In this document: piece after piece, positions 35,422-44,312 of the stretch | Layout of the letters: each line of letters opens with the position of its first letter | Position numbering within the stretch: position 1 is the first letter of the stretch | Program-made: the position numbers and the translations under genes | NCBI GenBank assembly: GCA_004297725.1 | Contig: SCUS01000158.1 | Span: 1-59,642 of the forward strand | DNA from: Myxococcaceae bacterium | GTDB taxonomy: Bacteria > Myxococcota_A > Polyangia > Polyangiales > Ga0077539 | Direction of reading: 5' to 3' | DNA: 59,642 nucleotides | Notes under the pieces: generated by a model | What the model saw: only the letters and a program-made list of their open reading frames with translations | The model's database searches: none | Told to the model about the DNA's origin: nothing

Positions 35422-37566
35422 GTGACGGCGAACCCCTATAAGCCCCGCTCTACGATCCTCCGTGCGCCCGGCGTCGAGCCCGTCGGCGCCCCACCTCCGC
35501 CGCCATCCCCTGCGATGGCGTCGGGTCCGGCCCGATCCCTCTCCCCGGGGTCGGTGGTGCTGGGTCGCTACACCATCCAGAAGGTCATCGGGCGCGGCGG
35601 GATGGCCACCGTCTACCTCGCCAGAAACCAGGAGACCGAGCGGCTCGTCGCACTGAAGATCCTCGACCCCGAGATCTCCAGCGACCCCAGCTACGTCGAG
35701 CGCTTCCGTCGCGAGGCCCGCGCCGCCGGGCGAATCCGTAGCGACCACGTCGTCGCCATCTACGACCTGGGCACCGACGAGAGCGGCACCCTCGTGCTGG
35801 TGATGGAGTACCTGGAGGGGCAGACGGTCCAGCAGGCGCTGCGCAACGGTCGACTGCCGATCCCGCGCATCGGCCACCTCGGGCGTCACCTCTGCGAGGG
35901 GCTCGCCGCGGCGCATGAGTGCGGCGTCATCCACCGCGACCTCAAGCCCGCCAACCTCTTCATCGAGCGCATGCCGGCCGGGGTGGAGAAGCTGAAGGTC
36001 CTCGATTTCGGCATCTCCAAGCTCGCCGAGGCCTCGTCTCAGGAGCTCACCCGCGCCGGTCAGACCCTGGGCACGCTCGCGTACATGGCTCCCGAGCAGA
36101 TCCGCGGCACCGTCAAGGGCAACGACCCTCGCATCGACATCTACGCCGCGGGCGTCTCGCTCTTCCTCATGCTCACCGCGAAGCGTCCCATCGACGCCGA
36201 CGACACCGTGCAACTGCTGCAGGCCGTCCTCGAGAAGCCGCCGCTCACGTTGCATCAGGCGTCGGGCATCGAGTTCCCTCCGGCGCTCGAGGCCTTCGTC
36301 GCCAAGGCGCTGCAGAAGGACTCCGCGCGGCGCTTCCAGAGCGCCATCGAGATGCGCGACGCCCTGGTCGGCGCGGTAAGCGCCCCGGCGTCCATCAGCA
36401 GCCCGCCCGTCGAAGAGGTCATGGAGGTCAACTCCACGATCATGTGCGAGGCGCCTCGCTTCGACAGCCCGCTGCCGACCACCACGCCCTCCGGCGTCAT
36501 CGCGCGCAACGGCCCCGACGCCTCGCCAAGCCCCGTGGTGCTCCTGCCCGCCTTCGACGACGACGAGGAGGAGGGCAAGACCGTCGTCCGCGCCCCGCAG
36601 TCCTCGCCCAACGAGGCGCCCGCGGTGCTGCCCGCCGCCGGACGTCGCCTCGGCGCGATGCCCGATCACTCGCTCCCCGCGCAACCGTCGGGCACCCCGA
36701 TGCGCGCCGCGACCATCGCCCCCACAGGGCTCCCCAACCCCCACGCCCCGCCGACGTATGCGCAGCCGCCCGGCGAGTCGACGATGATCGCCGACCCGCC
36801 GAGCAACAACCCCTTCGGCGCCTTCGGCGGTCCCGGCATGCAGCCGCCGCCGCCGGCGATGGGTCCGCCGCCCGCGGGAGCCAACCCCTTCGGCCCACTC
36901 GGCGCCGGCTCCCCCTTCGCTCCGGCCTACGCCGCGCCTGCACCGGCGCCGGCGCCCGCCCCCACCCCGAAGCGCTCGCCGCTGGTCTTCGTCCTCGGCG
37001 CCGCCGCCCTCGTCGCGGTCGTACTCGTCGGCCTTGCGGGCAAGGTCGCGATGGATGGTCGCACCCCGGCGGCCACCACCACCGCGCGGGTCGAGGCCCC
37101 ACGAGCCCCGGCGCCGCCGGCGACTCCTGAGCCCGCACCGCCGATCGCTCAGCCGATCGCTGCGCCGACGCCCGCGCCCGCGGCCGCTGACCCCGCGCCT
37201 GCTCCTGCGGCCGTCGAGCCCGCACCCGCGCCCGCGCCCGTGCCCGCCGTGGCTGTGGCGGCGGCGCCCGAGCCGGTCGCTCCTGCACCTCCTCCGACGC
37301 CGCCCGCGGCCACGCCGGAGCCCCCCGCTCCTGCAGCCCCTGCGGCGGCCCCTGCGGCCACGGCGCGTGTTCATCGTGAGCGCGCTCCTCGCACGACGAC
37401 TGCGACCACGACCCGCGCGCCAGCCACGGCCACGGCCACGCCGACCCCGACCCGCGCCGTCCGCACGACGACCCCCGCGGCGCCCACGACGACCACTGCG
37501 GCTCCCAGGGCTCCGCGCACTGGCCGTCGCGGCGGGCGAGGCGTGATCACCGATCTCCCGTTCTGA
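35422..37566 (+). CDS. Hanks-type Ser/Thr kinase with long Ala/Pro-rich tail
   Basis: 714 residues from GTG 35422, chosen because TAGTCT (35408-35413) ends 8 bases upstream. The kinase domain at about 50-320 has IGRGGMATVY, K79 in ALKIL, HRDLKPANLF, DFG in VLDFGIS and YMAPEQ. A long disordered linker is rich in Pro/Gly. One TM (VFVLGAAALVAVVLVGLAG) is followed by about 150 residues of Ala/Pro and Thr repeats ending in a basic RRGGRG tail. The extracytoplasmic low-complexity part may span or bind the wall, which is inference. It precedes a TPR/membrane protein gene. Confidence 0.9.
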   Translation: MTANPYKPRSTILRAPGVEPVGAPPPPPSPAMASGPARSLSPGSVVLGRYTIQKVIGRGGMATVYLARNQETERLVALKILDPEISSDPSYVERFRREARAAGRIRSDHVVAIYDLGTDESGTLVLVMEYLEGQTVQQALRNGRLPIPRIGHLGRHLCEGLAAAHECGVIHRDLKPANLFIERMPAGVEKLKVLDFGISKLAEASSQELTRAGQTLGTLAYMAPEQIRGTVKGNDPRIDIYAAGVSLFLMLTAKRPIDADDTVQLLQAVLEKPPLTLHQASGIEFPPALEAFVAKALQKDSARRFQSAIEMRDALVGAVSAPASISSPPVEEVMEVNSTIMCEAPRFDSPLPTTTPSGVIARNGPDASPSPVVLLPAFDDDEEEGKTVVRAPQSSPNEAPAVLPAAGRRLGAMPDHSLPAQPSGTPMRAATIAPTGLPNPHAPPTYAQPPGESTMIADPPSNNPFGAFGGPGMQPPPPAMGPPPAGANPFGPLGAGSPFAPAYAAPAPAPAPAPTPKRSPLVFVLGAAALVAVVLVGLAGKVAMDGRTPAATTTARVEAPRAPAPPATPEPAPPIAQPIAAPTPAPAAADPAPAPAAVEPAPAPAPVPAVAVAAAPEPVAPAPPPTPPAATPEPPAPAAPAAAPAATARVHRERAPRTTTATTTRAPATATATPTPTRAVRTTTPAAPTTTTAAPRAPRTGRRGGRGVITDLPF

Positions 37567-37588
37567 GCGGGGCACCCACTTCTTCGGC

Positions 37589-37618
37589 TTGACGCTCGGG
37601 TCGACGCAGGACGAACAT
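37589..37618 (+). promoter_or_regulatory. Putative promoter TTGACG-18-GAACAT
   Basis: TTGACG (37589-37594) and GAACAT (37613-37618) are 18 bases apart. The -10 ends 6 bases before GTG 37625, so transcription would begin at the start codon. Confidence 0.5.
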
Positions 37619-37624
37619 CCGTCC

Positions 37625-38419
37625 GTGCAGCGTCAAGCGACCATCGGTTCCCTCGCCCTCTCCCTCGTCCTCGCTTCATCGCAGGCCTTCGCCCAGCAGC
37701 CCGCGCCAGACGAGCCCCGGCTGGAGGAGGCCCGCGCCCAGTACCGCAACGGCGTCCAGGCGTTTCAGCGTGGGCGCTTCGGCGAGGCCACGGTTCACTT
37801 CGAGCGCTCGTTCCGGGCGAGGCCCCACCCGGCCACGCTGTACAACGCGGCCGAGGCACGGATGCGCGCAGGCGACACGGTGGGTGCGCTGAGCCAGCTC
37901 CGAGAGCTCCTGGCGATGACGAGCCCTGCGCCCGACGCCGACCTCGCGACGCGAGCCCGAGCCCTCGCGGGTCAGATGGGAGAGCGTGACCTCCAGCCGA
38001 CGGCCCCGGTCGCGGTGAGCACCCCCTGCCCCACCTGCCCCACCTGCCCGGAGGCTCCGTCCTGTCCGCCTCTGCCCCCTCCCGAGGTGGTCACCTCCCG
38101 CATCTCCGGCGGCGCCTGGGCCCTGGGTGGCGCGGCGCTCGTCTTTACTGCGGTGGGCGCCGGATTCCTCGGCGTCGCGATCGACAACTCATCGACCTAT
38201 ACCGACGCGGGCGCGAACCTCGACCTCCAGACGCGCATCCGTGATCAGGGCGAGACCTATCGCACCATCGGCATCGTGGGCCTCGCCGTCGGCGTCGGCG
38301 CCGCGGTGGGCGCCGTGTGGATGTTCACCCATCCCCAGGAGCGCCGGGTCGCTGCCCCCGTCGCGCGCCTCGACTTCGGCATCTCTCCTGGTGGCCTCTC
38401 CGTCGCGGGAACCTTCTAG
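37625..38419 (+). CDS. TPR-type exported protein with C-terminal membrane anchors
   Basis: 264 residues from GTG 37625. A signal peptide (LALSLVLASSQAFA-QQ) precedes TPR-like helices (AQYRNGVQAFQRGRFGEATV, TLYNAAEARMRAGDTVGAL) of the kind common in myxobacterial envelope proteins. A Cys/Pro-rich linker with PCPTCPTCPEAPSCP follows. Two hydrophobic segments (WALGGAALVFTAVGAGFLGVA and IGIVGLAVGVGAAVGAVWMF) come next, with a short tail. The gene follows a Ser/Thr kinase and has its own promoter. The function is unknown; a role in envelope complex assembly is a guess. Confidence 0.8.
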   Translation: MQRQATIGSLALSLVLASSQAFAQQPAPDEPRLEEARAQYRNGVQAFQRGRFGEATVHFERSFRARPHPATLYNAAEARMRAGDTVGALSQLRELLAMTSPAPDADLATRARALAGQMGERDLQPTAPVAVSTPCPTCPTCPEAPSCPPLPPPEVVTSRISGGAWALGGAALVFTAVGAGFLGVAIDNSSTYTDAGANLDLQTRIRDQGETYRTIGIVGLAVGVGAAVGAVWMFTHPQERRVAAPVARLDFGISPGGLSVAGTF

Positions 38420-38499
38420 GCCGGCGCGGCCGCACGGTCGCGATCTCCGGTCCCTGCACTCTCCCCCTTCGGTTGCCTCGACACCCCCCCCTTCAAGAG

Positions 38500-39882
38500 A
38501 TGCCCATCGCCACCTCGCAGCCTCCCGAGCCCTCCCAGGTCACGGCGCTCCTCCAGCGCCTCAACCGCAGCGCCGACCGCTTCTCGGTCATCACGGCGGG
38601 CCCCATCCACCCGGACTTCCCGGGTGGCGCGGTCGAGACCTATCGGCTCGGCAACGGGCTGCAGGTGCTGCTCCAGATCGACGGACGCGCCCCGGTGCTC
38701 TCGTACAACGTCTGGTTTCGCGTGGGCTCGCGCAACGAGCGCGAGGGCAAGACCGGGCTCGCCCACCTCTTCGAGCACCTGATGTTCAACGAGACGAAGC
38801 TCCTGCCCGCTGGGCGCTTCGACCAGATGCTCGAGCGCGCCGGGGCGGAGACCAACGCCGCCACGTGGACGGACTGGACCTTCTATTACGAGAACATCCC
38901 GGCTGATCAGCTCCCGTTGGTGGTCAAGCTCGAGTCCGACCGCATGCGCAACCTCGTGCTGCGCGCGAAGCCCGTCGCGAGCGAGAAGGAGGTCGTCGCC
39001 AACGAGCGCCGCTACCGCGTGGAGGACGATGTCGATGGAGCGGTCTCCGAGACCCTCTGGTCTCTCGCCTTCAAGGAGCACCCCTACCATCACCCCACCA
39101 TCGGGTGGATGACCGACATCGAGAACTTCACCCCCGCCGACTGCCGGGAGTTCTACAAGACCTGGTACGCCCCCAACAACGCCACCGTGGTGCTCGTGGG
39201 TGACCTCGACCGGGCCAAGGCGCTGCGGCTGATCCAGCGGTACTACGGGGCGATGCGCCCGGCGAAGCTGCCGGAGGTGCAGGTGCCCAGGGAGCCGCTG
39301 CAGACCGAGCATCGCCTGGCGGTGCTCGAGCGGCCGACGCCGACGGCCAAGGTCGCGCTGGGCTTCAAGTGCCCGGAGTTCTCGCACCCCGACCATGCCG
39401 CGCTCTCCGTGCTCGTCGAGGCGCTCACCGGCGGCCGCTCGGCGCGGCTCTATCGCGAGCTCGTCACCGAGCAGGAGATCGCCACGGACATCTCCGGTTG
39501 GGCGTCGACCTTCCGAGACCCCGGCCTCGTCGAGATCAGCGCCACCGGGCGCGGGACGGTCCAGCCCGAGGCGCTCCGCGACGCGATCGAGCGTTGCCTG
39601 GCCTCCGTCGCTGCCGATCCCATCAGCGACGACGAGCGCGACCGGGCGGTGGCGCGCCTCGAGCTCGGCTTCCTCCGGGGACTCGAGACCGTCGGCGGCC
39701 GCGCCGAGAGCATCGGCTTCCACTCGGTGGTCATCGACGATCCGGTCGGCAGCGTGGCCCGCATGGAGGCCATCCGCTCGCTGTCCGCCGCGGCCCTGCA
39801 GGACGTCGCGCGCCGCTACCTCTTCGGCCAGCCGTGCACCGCGGTGCTGGTCCGCTCCAACCTCACCCCGGGAGCCGCGTGA
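38500..39882 (+). CDS. M16 zinc metallopeptidase, catalytic subunit
   Basis: 460 residues from ATG 38500. The inverted zinc motif HLFEH is at 89-93, and the third ligand E169 (VVANERR) lies 76 residues after H93, exactly the HXXEH-X76-E spacing of active M16 peptidases. NGLQVLLQ at the N-terminus and the ALTGGRSARLYRELV segment in the second lobe also fit. No signal peptide is visible, so it may be cytoplasmic, although processing-peptidase relatives are also exported. The gene is joined by a TGATG overlap to a second M16 gene, forming a catalytic/non-catalytic pair. Confidence 0.92.
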   Translation: MPIATSQPPEPSQVTALLQRLNRSADRFSVITAGPIHPDFPGGAVETYRLGNGLQVLLQIDGRAPVLSYNVWFRVGSRNEREGKTGLAHLFEHLMFNETKLLPAGRFDQMLERAGAETNAATWTDWTFYYENIPADQLPLVVKLESDRMRNLVLRAKPVASEKEVVANERRYRVEDDVDGAVSETLWSLAFKEHPYHHPTIGWMTDIENFTPADCREFYKTWYAPNNATVVLVGDLDRAKALRLIQRYYGAMRPAKLPEVQVPREPLQTEHRLAVLERPTPTAKVALGFKCPEFSHPDHAALSVLVEALTGGRSARLYRELVTEQEIATDISGWASTFRDPGLVEISATGRGTVQPEALRDAIERCLASVAADPISDDERDRAVARLELGFLRGLETVGGRAESIGFHSVVIDDPVGSVARMEAIRSLSAAALQDVARRYLFGQPCTAVLVRSNLTPGAA

Positions 39883-41171
39883 TGGCCTCGCTCACCCCGG
39901 TCTTCTGCGAGCCCGCACACGACCTTCCCCTCGTCGACCTCTTCCTCATCGCGCGCACCGGCGCGCAGTACGATCCTCCCGGCCGCGAGGGCGGCCTCAA
40001 CCTCGCGCTGCGCACGCTGCGCCGCGGCACGCGCAACCGCTCCGCCCGGGAGATCGACGCGCTCATCGACCGACTGGGCGCCGAGCTCAGCACCTCCGTC
40101 GACGCGAGCTCCGCGATGCTCCACGCGGCGGTCATCCGCCGCAACGTGCCCGCGCTGCTCGACCTCCTCTCCGACCTCATGAGCGAGGCGACGCTCCCGG
40201 ACGCCGAGATCGCCCAGGTGCGGCGCGAGGTGCAGGCCGACATCGTCGATGGCCGCGACGACGACCGCTCGCTGGCGGGACGTCACTTCCGCCGCGCCCT
40301 CTTCGCCGGACACCCCTACGGCCGCCCCTCCTCGGGCACCCTGCAGGGCCTCGACGGGGTCGATCGCACGGCCGCCCTCACGGCGTTTCAGAAGACCTTC
40401 TGCCGCGACAACCTGGTCGTGGCCGCCGCTGGGGACATCTCCCGCGACGAGCTCGAGGCCTTCTCCGCGCGCATCGTCCCGGGCCTCTCGTCGCACCCTG
40501 CGCCGCCGGCGAAGATCGAGGCGCCGAAGCCCGTGCGCGGCCGCAGGCTGCTCATCGTCGACAAGCCCGACCGCACCCAGACGCAGATCTATATCGGCAA
40601 CCTCGGGTCGCACCCGCGTGACCGCGACCACTTCGCCCTGATGGTCGGCAACACCCTCTTCGGCGGAACCTTCACCGCGCGCCTCATGCGCGAGATCCGC
40701 TCCAAGCGCGGCCTCTCCTACGGCGCCTCCTCCCGGCTCGGGCGCGACCGCGCCCGGGAGAGCTGGTCGATGTGGACCTTCCCCGCCGCCGCCGACGCGG
40801 CCCGCTGCGTGGGCATCCAGCTCTCGCTGCTCGAGCGCCTGCTCGACAAGGGCGCCACCGCCCGCGAGGTCTCCTTCGCGCGCTCGTACCTCACCCGCAG
40901 CTACGCGTTCGAGCGCGACACGGCCTCCAAGCGGCTGTGGCAGCGCCTCGACGTCGAGCTGCTCGACCTCCCGAAATCTTACTACGCCGAGTATGTCGAG
41001 CGCGTGAACGCGGTGACCGTCGACGACGTCAACGACGCGCTCCGTCGCAGGCTCTCGGCGGAAGACCTGCTCATCACCGTGGTGGCCACCGCGGAGACGC
41101 TGCGCGCGCCGCTCGAGGGCGCGATCCCGCGGCTGCGCGACACCCGGGTCGTGCCCTTCGACCACGACTGA
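39882..41171 (+). CDS. M16 peptidase-like partner subunit lacking the zinc motif
   Basis: 429 residues from ATG 39882, whose A is the last base of the previous stop (TGATG). The fold is M16 (GGLNLALRTLRRGTRNRSA, LVVAAAGDISRDELEAF, LFGGTFTARLMREIRSKRGLSYG), but where the HXXEH motif should stand the sequence reads LALRTLRRGT, so no zinc site exists. The C-terminal lobe keeps the RSKRGLSYG substrate-binding motif. It is therefore the non-catalytic subunit of a heterodimer like mitochondrial processing peptidase alpha or the paired M16B proteins of bacteria. The kinase gene follows after 11 bases. Confidence 0.92.
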   Translation: MASLTPVFCEPAHDLPLVDLFLIARTGAQYDPPGREGGLNLALRTLRRGTRNRSAREIDALIDRLGAELSTSVDASSAMLHAAVIRRNVPALLDLLSDLMSEATLPDAEIAQVRREVQADIVDGRDDDRSLAGRHFRRALFAGHPYGRPSSGTLQGLDGVDRTAALTAFQKTFCRDNLVVAAAGDISRDELEAFSARIVPGLSSHPAPPAKIEAPKPVRGRRLLIVDKPDRTQTQIYIGNLGSHPRDRDHFALMVGNTLFGGTFTARLMREIRSKRGLSYGASSRLGRDRARESWSMWTFPAAADAARCVGIQLSLLERLLDKGATAREVSFARSYLTRSYAFERDTASKRLWQRLDVELLDLPKSYYAEYVERVNAVTVDDVNDALRRRLSAEDLLITVVATAETLRAPLEGAIPRLRDTRVVPFDHD

Positions 41172-41182
41172 GGGTCCCTCCG

Positions 41183-42748
41183 GTGGACGACCTCCCCTCG
41201 GGCACCCTCTACGCCGGACGCTACGCCGTCGTGCGGCTGCTCGGCCGGGGCTCGGTGAAGCAGGTCTACCTCGCCTACGACCGGCTCACGCAGACGCAGG
41301 TCGCGCTCGCCCGACTGGCCGAGCGGCACGGCTCCGACGCCTCCGTGGGGGCGCGCTTCTCCCGCGAGGCGCGGGCCTCTTCGACGCTGACCTCGCCGTT
41401 CACCGTGCGGGTGTTCGACGCCGGGAAGACCGCGGACGGAGAGCGCTACCTCGTGACCGAGGCGGTGCTCGGCCGCGGGCTCGACCAGGCCGTGGCGGAC
41501 GGACCGGTCGCCCCGGAGCTCGCGGCGACGTGGACCGCGCAGGTGCTCTGCGCGCTCTCCGAGGCGCACGCCAGGGGACTCGTGCACCGCGACGTGAAGC
41601 CCGAGAACGTGATGCTCTCGCCGACGCGGGGTGACCGCATCGGGGAGGTGGCGCGGCTCACGGATTTCGGTCTGGCGAAGATCCTCGACCAGAGCCTGGA
41701 GGGCTCGATCGTGCTCCGCACCGCGGCGGGCGTGGTGATGGGAACGCCCGACTACATGTCCCCCGAGCAGTGGGCTGGCGCCGCGCTCGACGAGCGGGCG
41801 GACCTCTACGCCGTCGGCATCATGCTCTACGAGATGCTCCTCGGTCGGGTGCCCTTCGAGGCGCCCACGCTGCTCGCGCTCGCGGGGCTCCACTGCCACG
41901 CCGAGGTGCCTCCCTTCCCCGCCGACGCCCCTCCGCCGGTGCGGGCCTTCGAGACCATCGTGCGGCGCGCCCTCGCGAAGCGCCCGGAAGACCGCTACGC
42001 CACCGCCGAGTCCATGCGCTCGGCCGTCGAGGCCGCGGGCGGCATCCGGCTCCCTCCGCCGCCGACGGTCCGAGCGCTCATCCCCGATGACGAGGTGCTC
42101 CACGCCGTCGGCTACGTCGAGCTGATGAGCGACGCGGGCGTCGGCCCGGTGCAGGTGCTCGCGACGCCGCGGCTGCTGCTCGGGCGAACGGGTCACGTGG
42201 TGGCGCGCTGCCTGCCGCCATCCGACGAGAACGATCGCCGCTCCCGATCGGTCTCCCGCCGCCACGCGTGCATCGAGTGGCACGGCGGCTACGCGTCCAT
42301 CGTCGACCTCCGCAGCGCCTCCGGCACCTCCGTCAACGGCCGCTCCCTCGCCCCGGGCCGCGAGCCCTTCCGCCTCGAGCACGGCGACGAGATCGGCCTC
42401 GGTCCGCACGTCCGCTTCCTCTTCGAGCACGCGCCAACCACCGCGGGCGCCCTCCCTCCCTGGGCGCGCCTCACCCGCATCGATCGCCACGGCGCGGGCA
42501 TCACCCACGTGCTCGTGCTCACCGAGGCGACGGTCGCCTGCGCGCCCGACGCCGCCATCGTCGCGCCCCCGGAGGCCTCCACGGCGACGCTGACCCTCCG
42601 GGCCCGGGGCGGTCAGCTCGTCGCGCTCCGTGACGAGAGCGAGATGCCCGTGGCGCTCTTCGACGGCCAGCGCTGGCGGCTCGGCGACACCACCTGGACG
42701 GTCGCGATCCACGACCGCCGAGGCAGCACGCCCGGCGCGCCGCGCTGA
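41183..42748 (+). CDS. Ser/Thr kinase with WNK-like displaced lysine and C-terminal FHA domain
   Basis: 521 residues from GTG 41183. The glycine loop reads LGRGSVKQVY, with Lys (K26) where a Gly or small residue is usual. The beta-3 position reads QVALARL, with Ala (A43) where the ATP-binding Lys should be. All other kinase motifs are intact: helix C Glu in FSREARA, HRDVKPEN, TDFGLA and YMSPEQ. The 17-residue spacing between K26 and A43 equals that between Lys233 and Cys250 of animal WNK1, so an active kinase with relocated lysine is plausible. The FHA domain at about 330-415 has LLLGRTG, SVSRRHACIEW and SGTSVNGRSL. No TM is seen. It is third in an operon with two M16 subunits. Confidence 0.9.
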   Translation: MDDLPSGTLYAGRYAVVRLLGRGSVKQVYLAYDRLTQTQVALARLAERHGSDASVGARFSREARASSTLTSPFTVRVFDAGKTADGERYLVTEAVLGRGLDQAVADGPVAPELAATWTAQVLCALSEAHARGLVHRDVKPENVMLSPTRGDRIGEVARLTDFGLAKILDQSLEGSIVLRTAAGVVMGTPDYMSPEQWAGAALDERADLYAVGIMLYEMLLGRVPFEAPTLLALAGLHCHAEVPPFPADAPPPVRAFETIVRRALAKRPEDRYATAESMRSAVEAAGGIRLPPPPTVRALIPDDEVLHAVGYVELMSDAGVGPVQVLATPRLLLGRTGHVVARCLPPSDENDRRSRSVSRRHACIEWHGGYASIVDLRSASGTSVNGRSLAPGREPFRLEHGDEIGLGPHVRFLFEHAPTTAGALPPWARLTRIDRHGAGITHVLVLTEATVACAPDAAIVAPPEASTATLTLRARGGQLVALRDESEMPVALFDGQRWRLGDTTWTVAIHDRRGSTPGAPR

Positions 42749-42750
42749 CC

Positions 42751-42773
42751 CTCCCTCAGTCCAACGGAGGGAG
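42751..42773. terminator. Bidirectional hairpin between convergent genes
   Basis: CTCCCTC (42751-42757) pairs with GAGGGAG (42767-42773) around a 9-base loop, in the 7-base gap and 3' end between the kinase (ends 42748) and the GMC oxidoreductase (ends 42756). There is no U-tract, so termination strength is uncertain. Confidence 0.4.
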
Positions 42774-44312
42774 CGGCCGATCGCGCATCCGCCAGGCGAA
42801 GCGCGTGGCGACGGTCATGATCGAGAGCTGCGGGTTCACCCCGAGGCTCGTCGGGAGGACGCTCCCGTCCGCGATGTAGAGCTCCTGCGTGTCCCAGACC
42901 CGTCCGTCCGGATCGACCACGGAGTTCTCTCGGGCGCACCCCATCCGCGCGCTGCCGAGCGGGTGCTGCGAGGCGCACTCGATCCTCGCGGCAGGGACGC
43001 GCGAGAGGTCCGTCCGGCGGAAGGCATCGGCGTCGAGGCCGCGCATGCCCAGCACCGGGATGAACACCTCCTCGGCGCCCGCGGCGAAGAAGGTCTCCGC
43101 GAGCAGCGAGATCACGCGCGGGATCTTCGCCCGGTCTTCCGGCGCCATGCGGTACGTGACCACGGGCTCGCGACCGGGGCCGCGGTGCACCGATCCGCCG
43201 CCCGCGTCGTGGATGATCCCGCCGAACATCGCGAGGTGGTCGATCTTGCTCGCCGCCGCGACGTGCTCGGCCCCGACGCCCGGCATCGTGGCCCCCAGCA
43301 CGCCCGTCGGCACGAAGAGGCCCATGAGCGTGATGCCCTCGTGCTCGAAGGCGTCGGTGTACGCGCTCTGCAGCGCGCCCTGCCAGCCGCGCACGGGCCT
43401 CGCGAAGCGCGCCAGCACCCTGAACCCCGGGTGCAGGGTCATCTGACGCCCGACCCAGCGAGGGTGACCGACGCCGCTCCGCTGCAGCAGCAGCGGCGTA
43501 TGCCAGGCGCCCGCGGCGAGCACCACGCGACGCGCCCTGACCTCCAGCCGATCGCCCGCCGCCCCGCCCTCGCGGTTGAGGATGCGACCCACGACGCCGA
43601 TCGCCCGACCGTTGCGCGTGACCACCCGCTCGACGAGAGCGTGAGACCAGACCTCGGCGCCGCTGGCCACCGCGCGCGGCAGGTAGCTGAGATCGACGCT
43701 CATCTTCGCGCCGTGTGGGCAGCCGAAGTTGCAGCGACCGCAGCCATTACAGTCCTTGGTATTCCGGCGGATGGGCTTGATCGGGACGCCCAGACGCTCG
43801 GCGCCCTCGACGAAGAGCGTCGTCGAGCGCGAGCGCATCGAGACCGGAACCTCCTCCACGTGGATGGCCCGCTCTACATGGCTCACGTAGGGCTCGAGGC
43901 CCTCCTCGGAGTAGTCCTCCAGCCCGAGCTCGTGCTGCCACTCGTGCAGCACCGCGCCCGGCACGCGGAAGCACACCCCGCCGGTCACCACCGACGAGCC
44001 TCCCACGCACTTCGCCATGGTGACGTTGATGGTCGGGCTCTGGCCCACGCCCAGCGCGGCGACGAAGGCCCCGTCGCGCCAGACGTGACGCATCGACTCG
44101 CTCGGCCGCATCTGCCCGTGGAGGGGACCTTCCACGCGAGGCCCCTCCTCGAGGACGATCACGCGAAGTCCGCTCTGCGCGAGCTCGGTCGCGACGACGG
44201 CGCCGCCAGCCCCGGAGCCCACGACGACCACGTCGCAGTCGAGCCGCAGCGGACCGCGGTGGTCACGCGCCGAGTGGTACCCGCCGCTCACGCCGACCTC
44301 CTTACCAGGCAC
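42756..44312 (-). CDS. GMC-family FAD oxidoreductase (long-chain alcohol oxidase-like)
   Basis: 518 residues from ATG 44312. The FAD-binding VVVVGSGAGGAVVATELA is near 28-45, GGSSVVTGG and the GMC signature region follow, and the C-terminal active-site segment is CASQHPLGSARMG with VNPQLSIMTVATRFA. A Cys cluster CNGCGRCNFGCP near 188-199 is typical of the fatty-alcohol/cholesterol-like GMC subgroup and resembles an iron-sulphur or disulfide motif. The substrate is probably a long-chain or steroid-like alcohol, by family only. The start overlaps the upstream helical partner gene by 25 bases. Confidence 0.9.
   Translation of the reverse strand: MPGKEVGVSGGYHSARDHRGPLRLDCDVVVVGSGAGGAVVATELAQSGLRVIVLEEGPRVEGPLHGQMRPSESMRHVWRDGAFVAALGVGQSPTINVTMAKCVGGSSVVTGGVCFRVPGAVLHEWQHELGLEDYSEEGLEPYVSHVERAIHVEEVPVSMRSRSTTLFVEGAERLGVPIKPIRRNTKDCNGCGRCNFGCPHGAKMSVDLSYLPRAVASGAEVWSHALVERVVTRNGRAIGVVGRILNREGGAAGDRLEVRARRVVLAAGAWHTPLLLQRSGVGHPRWVGRQMTLHPGFRVLARFARPVRGWQGALQSAYTDAFEHEGITLMGLFVPTGVLGATMPGVGAEHVAAASKIDHLAMFGGIIHDAGGGSVHRGPGREPVVTYRMAPEDRAKIPRVISLLAETFFAAGAEEVFIPVLGMRGLDADAFRRTDLSRVPAARIECASQHPLGSARMGCARENSVVDPDGRVWDTQELYIADGSVLPTSLGVNPQLSIMTVATRFAWRMRDRPLPPLD

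Noticed and set aside
34987..37575. 862-codon open frame on the minus strand
   Set aside because: It is antisense to a complete Ser/Thr kinase; its Gly/Arg repeats only mirror the kinase's Ala/Pro tail.
41183..42748. FHA-kinase as a dead pseudokinase because the beta-3 lysine is missing
   Set aside because: All other catalytic motifs are intact and a lysine sits at the exact WNK1 loop position and spacing, so an active atypical kinase is the better reading.
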